From the NCBI RefSeq assembly GCF_003096655.1, contig NZ_QEKQ01000002.1, positions 248,001 through 312,000 of the forward strand: a DNA stretch of 64,000 bases, read 5' to 3'. Under the pieces are notes generated by a model. The model was not told the origin of the DNA. It saw nothing but the letters and a program-made list of their open reading frames with translations, and searched no databases. Both the position numbers and the translations under genes were made by a program. The DNA is from Tamilnaduibacter salinus. GTDB lineage: Bacteria; Pseudomonadota; Gammaproteobacteria; Pseudomonadales; Oleiphilaceae. Within the stretch, counting starts at the first letter, position 1. Every line of letters begins with the position of its first letter. Shown here one piece after another: positions 1-6,207 of the stretch.

Positions 1-133
1 CGTGCACGGTCTGACTGAGGTCGAGCGTTTTCAGCGTGTCGATGAAGCGTTTTGCGGATACGTCCAGTTCACCGATCTCGCCATAGATATAGATCTCGTT
101 CTTGTCGAGAATGGCTTTGATATTTCGAGCCAT
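1..133 (-). CDS. ClpP-like phage prohead protease, N-terminal fragment
   Basis: Only the first 44 codons are present; the gene runs off the left edge. The translation starts MARNIKAILDKNEIYIYGEI and continues with a segment containing DVSAKRFIDTLKTLD. The pattern 'short N-terminus, IYIYGEIG, then SA-x-x-F-x-D-x-L' is typical of the ClpP/S49-like head-maturation proteases of HK97-type phages, in which a serine protease processes the capsid shell during assembly. The catalytic Ser and His would lie further left and cannot be checked. A good ribosome site (AAAGGAG) ends 8-9 bases before the ATG. It follows the 148-aa gene by 85 bases on the same strand. It is the only morphogenesis gene visible and the main reason to call the element phage-derived. 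A host ClpP or SppA relative is unlikely given the short N-terminus and the context. Confidence 0.72.
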   Translation of the reverse strand, partial: MARNIKAILDKNEIYIYGEIGELDVSAKRFIDTLKTLDLSQTVH

Positions 134-218
134 GGCTGGTTCTCCTTTCGGGACTTTCTGTGAGGTTAGTGAGCCCTTCCGGGGTCTGAAATACCCGGCA
201 TTTCGTCGCAATGCTGGG

Positions 219-665
219 TCACCTGAAGCCGTCGCCGTTGATGATTTCCAGGGCACGACGCCACCCAATCGCCAGCGCCGGATCACCCCCGCCGTCGATG
301 CAGACGTTCCGCAATTTGATGAGCGCAATGGTGGCCTGGTGGTCTTTGACGTTCGGCACGGCATCGGCCATCGAGTCGGCAATAATGCCGGCGGCTTTGG
401 TCTTGCCGACGTGCTTCAGCAGGTGGCCGGCTGCCTCTTTGATGAGCTGATCCCGCTGGCGGGTCCGCCACACATAGCAGGGCTTCTCCCGGGCCTGACC
501 GGGGCCAACGGCAAGCCCCAGAGCCTCGTCGAGCGTCCGGGCCGTGCCGGATCGATAGGCCTTCAGTCCCGACAGGTACCAGGACTTCAGAGGCGCGGGC
601 GGTTCTTCGTCTCGTTCCAGGTGGTCGATGAGCTGGAGGAATGCGTCTGGTGGTGTGATGTTCAT
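219..665 (-). CDS. Hypothetical phage/satellite protein, 148 aa
   Basis: I do not recognise this family. The product is soluble, has no signal peptide or membrane segment, and is moderately charged. Its first third holds SWYLSGLKAYRSG and a proline-rich stretch (EEPPAPLK); the middle (REKPCYVWRTRQRDQLIKEA) is rich in basic residues. The ATG is preceded by GGGGA at about 7 bases. It is the first gene left of the repeat-rich non-coding segment and lies directly before the prohead protease gene, so it probably belongs to the late or packaging module, for example as a small head or packaging accessory protein. That role is inference from position only. An overlapping frame at 283-708 lacks a comparable ribosome site and looks like a shadow. 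Confidence 0.6.
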   Translation of the reverse strand: MNITPPDAFLQLIDHLERDEEPPAPLKSWYLSGLKAYRSGTARTLDEALGLAVGPGQAREKPCYVWRTRQRDQLIKEAAGHLLKHVGKTKAAGIIADSMADAVPNVKDHQATIALIKLRNVCIDGGGDPALAIGWRRALEIINGDGFR

Positions 666-785
666 AGCGCATTCCCCAAAACCCGGGTAGCCATGAAAGG
701 CACCACAAAGTTTTTGCAGTCAGACCCGCGTTGGGTGTGCGCCCTGATATTCCGTATGGAAGAACGGGCCGGTGGCCCTTGGTAA

Positions 786-814
786 ATTATAAAGGTGTAC
801 ACATAGTGACTACT
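786..814 (-). promoter_or_regulatory. Candidate leftward promoter for the late genes
   Basis: On the minus strand a perfect TATAAT (786-791) lies about 120 bases before the 148-aa gene. The position of a -35 box (about 809-814) is occupied by the end of repeat copy 1 (798-813) and has a poor match (AGTAGT). A good -10 with a weak -35 overlapped by a repeat would suit an activator-dependent promoter, possibly bound by the element's AlpA or replication protein. This is inference from spacing; no start site is known. Confidence 0.4.
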
Positions 815-930
815 GAAAGGCCTCAAAATGGCCTGACAGATACACATAGTGACTACATTAGGGGGGCCGCCAACCCTTTCAGCCCGTTTGGTAGTCGATA
901 TATGACTACATTGATACACATAGCGACTAC
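798..930 (+). repeat. Iteron-like direct repeats, family A
   Basis: TACACATAGTGACTAC occurs exactly at 798-813 and 841-856 and with one change (AGCG for AGTG) at 915-930. Between copies 2 and 3, GTAGTC-GATATAT-GACTAC (891-909) is an inverted pair of the same half-site. The four rightward GACTAC ends fall at 813, 856, 909 and 930, giving spacings of 43, 53 and 21 bases, close to 4, 5 and 2 helical turns, so all would face the same side of the DNA. Such phasing is expected for cooperative protein binding. Confidence 0.7.
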
Positions 931-971
931 CGTTTTTGTTTTTGGCGGGTAGGCGCTGGCGTTGAGGTTTC

Positions 972-1011
972 ACGGTGAAGTCACCGTTACAACCGTTACA
1001 GATACCGTTAC
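972..1011 (+). repeat. Short direct repeats, family B, with inverted partner
   Basis: ACCGTTAC occurs at 983-990, 992-999 and 1004-1011. The first copy overlaps the right arm of a perfect 7-bp inverted repeat, ACGGTGA (972-978) and TCACCGT (981-987), separated by 2 bases. The cluster lies within 15-55 bases of the end of the winged-helix gene. It is different in sequence from family A and could bind a second protein. Confidence 0.55.
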
Positions 1012-1025
1012 CAGTGCTCATGACA

Positions 1026-1427
1026 TCAGCCCTCGTAATCTTTGAATCGGTTGCTCGGGGTATTGGTTGGGCCCACATCGAGCTTCCCCCGGCACTCGTC
1101 GATTGCTTCCCAGGTCAGCGCGTAGAGCGTGCATCGGTGCCGACCGCCTTCGCGGGTCTCCTGAATCAGGCCCACTTCCAGAAGGCCCTTCAGGGCCTTG
1201 CTGAGCGTGCCGGGGGATTTCCAGCCGCGTTCCTTCATCACTGACCAGGCCGCGCAAAGATCGCCGTTGTTCTTGCCGTTGAATTGCCCGCCTATATCCA
1301 CCAGAAGCTTCACTTCCCAGCCTCCGAGCGAGCGATAGGCCGGACTCCCCAGAACGTCCTTGGGGAGCCCGAGAAACGGCCGTTTGCTCCGGCGTCCCTT
1401 CTGCCGGGCTCTCCGATCCTTTGCCAT
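1026..1427 (-). CDS. Winged-helix protein, putative replication initiator of the element
   Basis: The 133-aa product has a basic N-terminus (MAKDRRARQKGRRSKRPF), then a helical region with SPAYRSLGGWEVKLLVDIGGQ, a segment that looks like the recognition part of a winged helix (GTLSKALKGLLEVGLIQETR), and a C-terminal HRCTLYALTWEAIDECRGKL. From memory, similar short proteins with the 'YALTW-x-x-IDECRGKLD' ending recur in small prophages and satellites of Proteobacteria and are often placed as replication or regulatory proteins; I know of no biochemical proof. GGGGTGA precedes the ATG. It starts 3 bases after the stop of the 116-aa gene and lies immediately upstream of the repeat-rich segment, which supports a DNA-binding role at that site. 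Confidence 0.65.
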   Translation of the reverse strand: MAKDRRARQKGRRSKRPFLGLPKDVLGSPAYRSLGGWEVKLLVDIGGQFNGKNNGDLCAAWSVMKERGWKSPGTLSKALKGLLEVGLIQETREGGRHRCTLYALTWEAIDECRGKLDVGPTNTPSNRFKDYEG

Positions 1428-1430
1428 GGA

Positions 1431-1781
1431 TCACCCCGCCAGCGATGCCCGGAGCAGCGATAGCGCCAGCGGCCGTGAACTCTCATCGATGAAGTAGATG
1501 CCCGGGCGGCACACCTGGCCGTCCGCGTTGGTAAAGCGACGCCGGCAACACAAGATGTTGAGGCCGCGCTGGCGGAGGTCCGCGATGTAGGCGGGCCCGT
1601 TGCTGACCGGGCCGGCCCTGTCGATTTGCTCGCGGGTCTGCGGACCGTTCAGCAGGGCCTTCAATATCCGGGCGTGACGGCTTGCCAGCGGTCGGATCTG
1701 AGGGGTATTCTTCTTGGCGGTAGTGCTGGTTTGAGCCCCTGTTTGGTTGGCGCCTTCGGGGGCTTTCTCTTGATCTATCAT
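1431..1781 (-). CDS. Small winged-helix-like protein, 116 aa
   Basis: The N-terminal 25-30 residues are polar and Thr/Gln-rich. The rest contains ASRHARILKALLNGPQTREQ followed by a second helix and RQRGLNILCCRRRF, which reads as a helix-turn-helix with a short wing and a terminal GIYFID strand. That suggests a DNA-binding protein, but I cannot assign a named family. A strong GGGAGG ribosome site precedes the ATG. The start overlaps the 72-aa gene's stop by 4 bases (1778-1781), so translation is probably coupled. Position between AlpA and the replication-like protein points to a regulatory or replication accessory role. Confidence 0.6.
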   Translation of the reverse strand: MIDQEKAPEGANQTGAQTSTTAKKNTPQIRPLASRHARILKALLNGPQTREQIDRAGPVSNGPAYIADLRQRGLNILCCRRRFTNADGQVCRPGIYFIDESSRPLALSLLRASLAG

Positions 1782-1996
1782 CGCTTCCCTCCCCGCATGT
1801 CGATGTAGTGGAACAGCTCGTTCACAGCGACGGCCTTACACCCGGAGATCCGTTCAATCTGCAATTCCCCGAGAGTCACGGCGTCCTGGACTTCTTGAGA
1901 TGGGATGTTGAGCGTTCTGGGAACCTCGCTGAGGGCGAGGTACTGGCGTCGGTTCCGGAAGAACCAGCCAGGTCTGACCGGGCGCTGGGCTTTCAT
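1778..1996 (-). CDS. Small hypothetical protein, 72 aa
   Basis: This is a small basic protein without membrane segments. The part RRQYLALSEVPRTLNIPSQE followed by a short turn and VTLGELQIERI resembles the MerR/excisionase-like fold in which a helix is followed by a region that reads 'GxLxxxRI', so a DNA-binding accessory role is possible. It overlaps alpA by 4 bases (ATGA, 1993-1996) and the next gene by 4 bases, and must be part of the same transcript. No family was recognised with confidence. Confidence 0.55.
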   Translation of the reverse strand: MKAQRPVRPGWFFRNRRQYLALSEVPRTLNIPSQEVQDAVTLGELQIERISGCKAVAVNELFHYIDMRGGKR

Positions 1997-2187
1997 GCAG
2001 CACCCCCGTTTCGGTTCTCCCAGGCAATGATGTCCGAGAGTTTCCAGCGGGTGCAGTTATCTCCAAGCTTGATTGGGGCGGGGTACTTCCCTTCTCGAAC
2101 CCAGCGCCACGGCGTGATTCTTGAGACGCCGTATCGAGCGGCAAGATTCTTGTCGGAAAGATACTTCTCGTCTGATAGTTGAGTCAT
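1993..2187 (-). CDS. alpA: AlpA-family excisionase/transcriptional activator
   Basis: The 64-aa product has the AlpA/Xis-type winged-helix pattern: DKNLAARYGVSRITPWRWVR (helix-turn-helix), then GKYPAPIKLG and a C-terminal WKLSDIIAWENR. AlpA proteins of P4-like satellites and phage islands activate integrase or early transcription and assist excision. An upstream GTG at 2217 gives 10 more residues. I prefer the ATG at 2187 because GAGG lies 7 bases before it and family members begin close to the helix-turn-helix. The gene follows a 121-base gap after the 209-aa gene, so it may have its own promoter in 2188-2308, and it heads a run of overlapping genes. Confidence 0.82.
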   Translation of the reverse strand: MTQLSDEKYLSDKNLAARYGVSRITPWRWVREGKYPAPIKLGDNCTRWKLSDIIAWENRNGGAA

Positions 2188-2308
2188 GGTGTGGCCTCGC
2201 GTGTTTTGCTGTGTCACGAGCCACGTTATTCAGGAGGGTTAGGGAATGCTTTCTTAGAAGATGCTGAAACGGCAAAGAAACCGTTTTTTCAAGAAGATGC
2301 AGGGGCGC

Positions 2309-2938
2309 TTACTCGGAATGCCGTAATGTGCCGTGAATATCGCCGCAGTCAGGCAAGCGCGAACCCGTTTTAATCTGAATCCGGCCAGCATCGGTTATTA
2401 AGGTAGTGATAGGAAAGGTTTTTAAGTATTCGTAGTACCATTCTCGGAGCTTTTCCATCGAAACCGCGTACTCACCTGCGACGTGACTCAGTGCTTCCAT
2501 AACCGGCACAGGGTTCTCTCTTTCCCTCAGACTCAAGACTTGTCGGATTGCCGGCGGCTTGATGTTGGCTTCTCGCTTCAAGTCATGAATTCGGCGTCCT
2601 TTGTGCGGGGCAGCGAATATTTCGTTCCAGTTTCGCACCTCGAACGACTTAATCTTGCTAGATGCATCTTGCACGGCATCGACACACCAGGGAGGCATAG
2701 GCAAACCCTGTTCACCGCACATAGAGAGCGCTTCAAACAGAGCCTTTGAATCACCTTCCTGCCAGCGCTTCTCAAGCGGAGGCAGCCAGTTTTTCCACAC
2801 TGACCATTGATGGGCTGGCGAGTCATCGCAGACCCCTGAGCGAACACATTCCTCACCTATTTCGATTGCTTCTTCCAGCGACCAGCTTTCTAGGCTTTCC
2901 ATAGCCTCTTGCAAGTAGCCGTATGGTTTGCCACTCAT
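2309..2938 (-). CDS. Unknown element protein, 209 aa, coupled to the integrase gene
   Basis: The product is a soluble helical protein with no signal peptide. The middle part, HQWSVWKNWLPPLEKRWQEG, followed by KALFEALSMCGEQGLPMPPW, resembles a domain I have seen in many hypothetical proteins of proteobacterial phages and integrative elements, where a 'GDS-x-ALL-x-A-x-x-LCA-x-x-x-LPLP-x-W' motif precedes a 'W-x-x-x-F-x-x-P-x-x-KG' motif (here NWNEIFAAPHKGRR). Its function is unknown. The C-terminal half (AIRQVLSLRERENPVPVMEA) could bind DNA or protein. The gene overlaps the integrase stop by 4 bases (ATGA), so the two are translated together. Base composition is clearly more A+T-rich than in the integrase gene or the chromosome to the right, suggesting a different origin. 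Confidence 0.6.
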   Translation of the reverse strand: MSGKPYGYLQEAMESLESWSLEEAIEIGEECVRSGVCDDSPAHQWSVWKNWLPPLEKRWQEGDSKALFEALSMCGEQGLPMPPWCVDAVQDASSKIKSFEVRNWNEIFAAPHKGRRIHDLKREANIKPPAIRQVLSLRERENPVPVMEALSHVAGEYAVSMEKLREWYYEYLKTFPITTLITDAGRIQIKTGSRLPDCGDIHGTLRHSE

Positions 2939-4233
2939 GGGCTGCCCCCACCAATTGGCACGATTTTATCAGTGTCCGCCAGCGGCTGCCTTTCGTAGCA
3001 AAACCGCTCCCAATCCCCCATCATCAGGCGGCGCTTCTCAATCAGCTCTGAGCGAGCGTAGGCGGCCCGTGTCGCGTCGTCGTTGACGTGGGCCAGGGCC
3101 AGTTCGGAAACCTCGTCTGCATAGGCTGTGTTCTCCCGTGCCCAGTCCTTGAAGGTGGACCGGAAACCGTGGACTGTATATGGGGCGTCCATGCGCTTCA
3201 TCACGGCTGACAGGAAGTTGTTCGATGGAATCTGGCCTTTCGGGCCCGGGAACACCGGCTCGGTGCCCTCCCCTGGCCCGATGGCTTCGAGAATCTCAAC
3301 CGCCCGACTGCACAGGGGAACACGATGGACCTTCTCTGACTTCATCAGCTCGGCCGGTATGGTCCAGATTCGGGCAACCAGGTCCACGTCTCCCCATACG
3401 ATCCCCCGCTTACCAATTCGCTTGTCACCGATGACTTCGTTCGTCCTTGCAGCGGTCAGAATCAGAAACTCCAGGGCCTTCGCTGCCGTCCCCTTCCGTG
3501 CGGAAAGTTGCTGCATGAACTCTGACAACTGACTGAGAGGCATTGCCTTGTGATGCCCCTTCTTCTTGATCTTCTCCGGGGATGGGTAAACCTCATCGAG
3601 GTAGCCTTGCCAACGGGCGGGATTGTCATTGGAGCGGTATCCGTGGATTGCGCACCAGCCCAGGATGTTCTCGAGCCGGGCCCGGACTCGGTTGGCCGTT
3701 TCGGTCTTGCTTTCCCATATCGGATCAAGAACCGCCTTGATGTGGGCCAGCTCGATTTCTCTGACCGGAGTCGCACCGATGCGCGGGACCGCGTAGGTCT
3801 TCAGGCTGTTCCGCCACTGTTGGGCCTGGCGGGGATTTCGGAACTCCTTCGCCTTCATGTCGATGTACTGCTCCATGGCCTGTTCAAAGCTCATGGTGCT
3901 GAGCTGAGCGGCGACAAGAGCACGCTTGGCGGCCCGCTTCTCTTCTACTGGATCCGCACCCGCCCGAATCTGCTCTTTCAACTCCCTCGCTTTATCTCTC
4001 GCCTGAGCCAAAGACACTTCGGGGAAAGGACCCAGGCCAATATCGGGCCGCCGCTTGCCGACCTTGGTCCGGAGAATCCATTGCCTCGCGCCGCTGGGCG
4101 TCACCTTCAGCAGCAGGCCAGAGACTCCGCCCACGGGGTGGCGGGACTCCATAGGCTCCCCCGTTTCAGGATTAACCCGACAGGTGAGGCGTTTCACCTC
4201 AATCGCGGAAAGCTCTTTGGCAACTCTCGGCAT
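2935..4233 (-). CDS. int: P4-type tyrosine recombinase/integrase
   Basis: The 432-aa product has the P4-integrase layout: an N-terminal DUF4102-like arm-binding domain (GLLLKVTPSGARQWILR, residues about 40-55), a SAM-like core-binding domain (about 110-205), and a C-terminal catalytic domain. Catalytic residues are visible: Arg in LTAARTNEV (about 263), His-x-x-Arg in VHGFRSTFKDW (about 355-358), a second His in LALAHVNDD (about 382) and the nucleophile Tyr in RAAYARSELIEKRR (about 392). It catalyses site-specific integration and excision. A GTG at 4257 would add eight residues; I prefer the ATG at 4233 because homologues begin MPR-x-A-x-EL. The gene reads away from yccA and lies at the element's edge, as expected. 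All catalytic residues are intact, so mobility is plausible. Confidence 0.92.
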   Translation of the reverse strand: MPRVAKELSAIEVKRLTCRVNPETGEPMESRHPVGGVSGLLLKVTPSGARQWILRTKVGKRRPDIGLGPFPEVSLAQARDKARELKEQIRAGADPVEEKRAAKRALVAAQLSTMSFEQAMEQYIDMKAKEFRNPRQAQQWRNSLKTYAVPRIGATPVREIELAHIKAVLDPIWESKTETANRVRARLENILGWCAIHGYRSNDNPARWQGYLDEVYPSPEKIKKKGHHKAMPLSQLSEFMQQLSARKGTAAKALEFLILTAARTNEVIGDKRIGKRGIVWGDVDLVARIWTIPAELMKSEKVHRVPLCSRAVEILEAIGPGEGTEPVFPGPKGQIPSNNFLSAVMKRMDAPYTVHGFRSTFKDWARENTAYADEVSELALAHVNDDATRAAYARSELIEKRRLMMGDWERFCYERQPLADTDKIVPIGGGSP

Positions 4234-4632
4234 CCTTTGGCCCACATCCTGGCACACATAAAATGTTGTTATTCGATGCTACAAGGTGCTATCGTAGGTT
4301 ACAAGCGTTTCAGGTATGTTCCTGTTTTTGGATGGATAACGCTGGCACGAAGGTTGGAAAATCAGGTGGTTATGGTGCTTTTTGACGGACTGGCCCACCG
4401 CCATTTCTTTATATCGTCCTCTTTTCGCCCCTGCCTCTTGAACGGCTGAGCGCTTCAGGTGTTCACCCTCTGATGATAAAGAGCCTTATTTTTTATTCCG
4501 TCGGGAACGCAATCCCATTGATTCCTGTCGAAACGACATTATGATTGAGAGTATCAGGGAATCGCTGAAAGCGGCTTCCCCAATTGATTTCCGGGATTTC
4601 CTGAAAGACTGACACCAGTATTGGAGACAACG
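4234..4632. other. Element-chromosome junction and yccA upstream region
   Basis: About 400 bases without a convincing gene, more A+T-rich than the chromosome to the right. TACAAG is repeated at 4280-4285 and 4300-4305, 20 bases apart, just upstream of the integrase start, and might be integrase arm sites or an operator. I looked for a tRNA or the 3' end of one, the usual target of P4-type integrases, and found none. The yccA promoter must lie here, but I see no strong sigma-70 boxes. The attachment core cannot be placed from one end of the element. Confidence 0.4.
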
Positions 4633-5358
4633 ATGGTAGACAGACGGTTTGACATCCAGCAGGGCCATAATCAGGCCGCTGTGCAGGCAGGACGCCAGAC
4701 GGGTACGGGCATCGACGCCAATGCCATGAAGGTGTTGCGCAACACGTATTCCCTTTTGGCGATGACACTGCTGTTCAGTGCTGCCATGGCGGGGGTTTCC
4801 ATGGCCATGGGCGTTGGTCACGGCATCAGCCTCATGTGCAGTCTGGGCGCTCTCGGCCTCATCTGGCTGGTACTGCCCCGGACAGCCAACAGCTCAGCCG
4901 GCATCGCTGTGGTGTTCGCCTTCACCGGGCTTCTCGGCTTCGGGCTTGGGCCCATCCTGAACTACTATCTGTCCATGGCAAATGGCGGCAGCATCGTCAT
5001 GCAGGCCCTTGGCGGAACCGCCGTGGTGTTTTTCGCCCTGTCCGGCTACGTACTGACCACCAAGAAGGATTTCAGCTTCCTGGGTGGCATGCTGATGGCC
5101 GGCATGGTCGTTGTGATTGTCGGGATGCTGGGCATGTTTGTCGCAAGCCTGTTCGGCGTGGACGTCAGTGCTTTCAGCCTGGCGCTCAGCGGGGCGATCG
5201 TCCTGCTGATGTCCGGCTTCATCCTGTTCGACACCAGTCGGATCATCAATGGCGGTGAAACCAACTACATCATGGCCACCACGGGCCTGTACCTGAGCAT
5301 CTACAACCTGTTCGTCAGCCTGCTGCACATTCTCGGTGCATTCGCCGGCGACGACTGA
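4633..5358 (+). CDS. yccA: Bax inhibitor-1/YccA family inner-membrane protein
   Basis: The 241-aa product has a polar N-terminus of about 35 residues and seven hydrophobic segments. It carries the family signature near the end, FDTSRIINGGETNYI, followed by TGLYLSIYNLFVSLLHILGA. In E. coli YccA is a substrate and modulator of the FtsH-HflKC protease and protects SecY under stress; the fold is that of BI-1 calcium-leak proteins. I chose the ATG at 4633 because GGAG lies about 7 bases before it; a TTG at 4621 adds only four residues. A strong intrinsic terminator follows at 5384, so yccA is probably transcribed alone although the tus operon follows closely. In Pseudomonas the same neighbour order is known. 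Confidence 0.93.
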   Translation: MVDRRFDIQQGHNQAAVQAGRQTGTGIDANAMKVLRNTYSLLAMTLLFSAAMAGVSMAMGVGHGISLMCSLGALGLIWLVLPRTANSSAGIAVVFAFTGLLGFGLGPILNYYLSMANGGSIVMQALGGTAVVFFALSGYVLTTKKDFSFLGGMLMAGMVVVIVGMLGMFVASLFGVDVSAFSLALSGAIVLLMSGFILFDTSRIINGGETNYIMATTGLYLSIYNLFVSLLHILGAFAGDD

Positions 5359-5383
5359 GCGACTGTCAACGCATGACGGTAAG

Positions 5384-5409
5384 AAACCCCGGCCTCGCCG
5401 GGGTTTTTT
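5384..5409 (+). terminator. Rho-independent terminator after yccA
   Basis: A perfect 10-bp stem, AAACCCCGGC (5384-5393) and GCCGGGGTTT (5397-5406), closes a 3-base loop and runs into TTTTTT (5404-5409). It lies 25 bases after the yccA stop and only 29 bases before the tusD start, so tusD needs a promoter inside or just after it, or depends on read-through. Confidence 0.92.
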
Positions 5410-5437
5410 CTGATGTCCCACAAACCGCTGGAACCCC

Positions 5438-5860
5438 ATGACGGCACAGCCTGCCACCGCCCGCTTTACACTCGTGATCTCCGGTGCGCCCTACACCAGC
5501 CAGGCACCGCAATCCGCCCTGCGTTTTGCCGAAGCGGTCCTCTCTGCCGGGCACGCCATTGAACGGGTGTTTCTGTACGGAGACGGTGTCCACCTCGCAT
5601 CTTCCTATGCCGCGCCGCCGAGCGACGAGCCGGACTGGCCTGAGATGTGGGCGGAATTTCTGCAACAGCACCGTATTGCCGCCACCTGCTGCGTCGCCTC
5701 AGCGCTTCGGCGCGGCCTGCTGGATCACACTGAGGCCAGGCGTTACCAGCGACCGGGGGTCAATGTCCGCTCGTGCTACACCGTGGCAGGACTGGGCGAC
5801 TGGCTTGAGGCAGAGCAGGCCGCAGACCGGACGCTCTATTTCAAGGATGGAGGCGGCTGA
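5438..5860 (+). CDS. tusD: Sulfurtransferase complex subunit TusD
   Basis: The 140-aa product is a DsrE-family protein. TusD receives persulfide sulfur from TusA and, in the TusBCD complex, hands it to TusE for 2-thiolation of the wobble uridine in Lys, Glu and Gln tRNAs. The active-site Cys is present in AATCCVASALRRG (Cys84/Cys85), and the N-terminal strand FTLVISGAPYTSQAP is typical. It is the first gene of a tightly packed set; its TGA overlaps the tusC ATG. A dissimilatory sulfur-oxidation (DsrEFH) role is unlikely because no dsr genes are present and the TusE partner has a single conserved C-terminal Cys. Confidence 0.93.
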   Translation: MTAQPATARFTLVISGAPYTSQAPQSALRFAEAVLSAGHAIERVFLYGDGVHLASSYAAPPSDEPDWPEMWAEFLQQHRIAATCCVASALRRGLLDHTEARRYQRPGVNVRSCYTVAGLGDWLEAEQAADRTLYFKDGGG

Positions 5861-6207
5861 TGCAGTATCTGTTTGTCTTTGATCGGGCGCCGTACGGGAG
5901 CTGGAAAGACCGGGAGCTTCTGGACATGGCGTTCTCGGCCGCCGCCTTCGATCAGAGTGTGGGACTCTATTTCACACGGGATGGCGTCAACTGGCTGCGG
6001 GACGACCAGGCACCGTCCGTGATCGATCAGAAGTCGGTGGCACGACACCTTGGCGCCGCCGAACTGTTTGGCCTGGAAGGGCTGTTCGCCGATCAGGACA
6101 GTCTCGATCGCTTTGGCCTGGACGAGGCATCCATAACGCTGCCCGTGTCCGTGGTCACTGACCTGACCGCCCTGGAATCCAACGAAACCCGGATCATTCG
6201 TCTGTAA
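5860..6207 (+). CDS. tusC: Sulfurtransferase complex subunit TusC
   Basis: The 115-aa product is the DsrF-like subunit of TusBCD. The N-terminus LFVFDRAPYGSWKDRELLD and the segment AAFDQSVGLYFTRDGVNWL match the family. TusC carries no catalytic cysteine and is structural; this product has no Cys in the equivalent place, as expected. The start overlaps the tusD stop (TGATG) and its end overlaps the tusB start, so the three subunits are probably made in equal amounts by coupled translation. Confidence 0.92.
   Translation: MQYLFVFDRAPYGSWKDRELLDMAFSAAAFDQSVGLYFTRDGVNWLRDDQAPSVIDQKSVARHLGAAELFGLEGLFADQDSLDRFGLDEASITLPVSVVTDLTALESNETRIIRL

Larger units (their letters stand above)
666..1025. other. 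Repeat-rich non-coding segment, candidate replication origin of the element
   Basis: These 360 bases separate the replication-like gene from the leftward late genes. They hold two families of short repeats: a 16-bp element (TACACATAGTGACTAC) at 798, 841 and, with one mismatch, 915, plus a related palindrome at 891-909; and ACCGTTAC three times at 983, 992 and 1004, with an inverted partner at 972. A T-rich tract (about 932-942) and an A+T-rich stretch (783-793) could serve as unwinding regions. A minus-strand open frame (1021 to 662) crosses the whole segment, but its codon use is unlike that of its neighbours. Clustered iteron-like repeats next to a winged-helix protein gene resemble satellite or plasmid origins; operator arrays for a late promoter are the alternative. 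Confidence 0.55.
1..4257. mobile_element. Right end of an integrated phage satellite or short prophage
   Basis: Eight co-directional minus-strand genes form a compact module: integrase, unknown gene, AlpA, two small genes, winged-helix replication-like protein, hypothetical protein and the N-terminus of a ClpP-like prohead protease. Several junctions overlap by 4 bases. Early functions sit directly beside a head-maturation gene, with no CI/Cro switch, holin or tail gene between them. This compact order fits capsid-forming phage-inducible chromosomal islands; a small or decayed prophage is the alternative. The left boundary lies outside the window. The right boundary must fall between the integrase start and the yccA start at 4633, but no tRNA or duplicated core sequence is visible there. 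Confidence that this is a mobile element is high; the satellite class is inference. Confidence 0.85.

Noticed and set aside
798-1011. CRISPR array
   Set aside because: Repeats are 8-16 bp, unevenly spaced and partly inverted, with no spacer regularity or cas genes.
3550-4449. Plus-strand 299-codon frame opposite the integrase
   Set aside because: It mirrors the integrase codons, has no recognisable family or ribosome site, and the integrase motifs are unmistakable.
4234-4632. tRNA gene as integration target
   Set aside because: I looked for cloverleaf arms and a TTCGA-type T-loop in both strands and found none.
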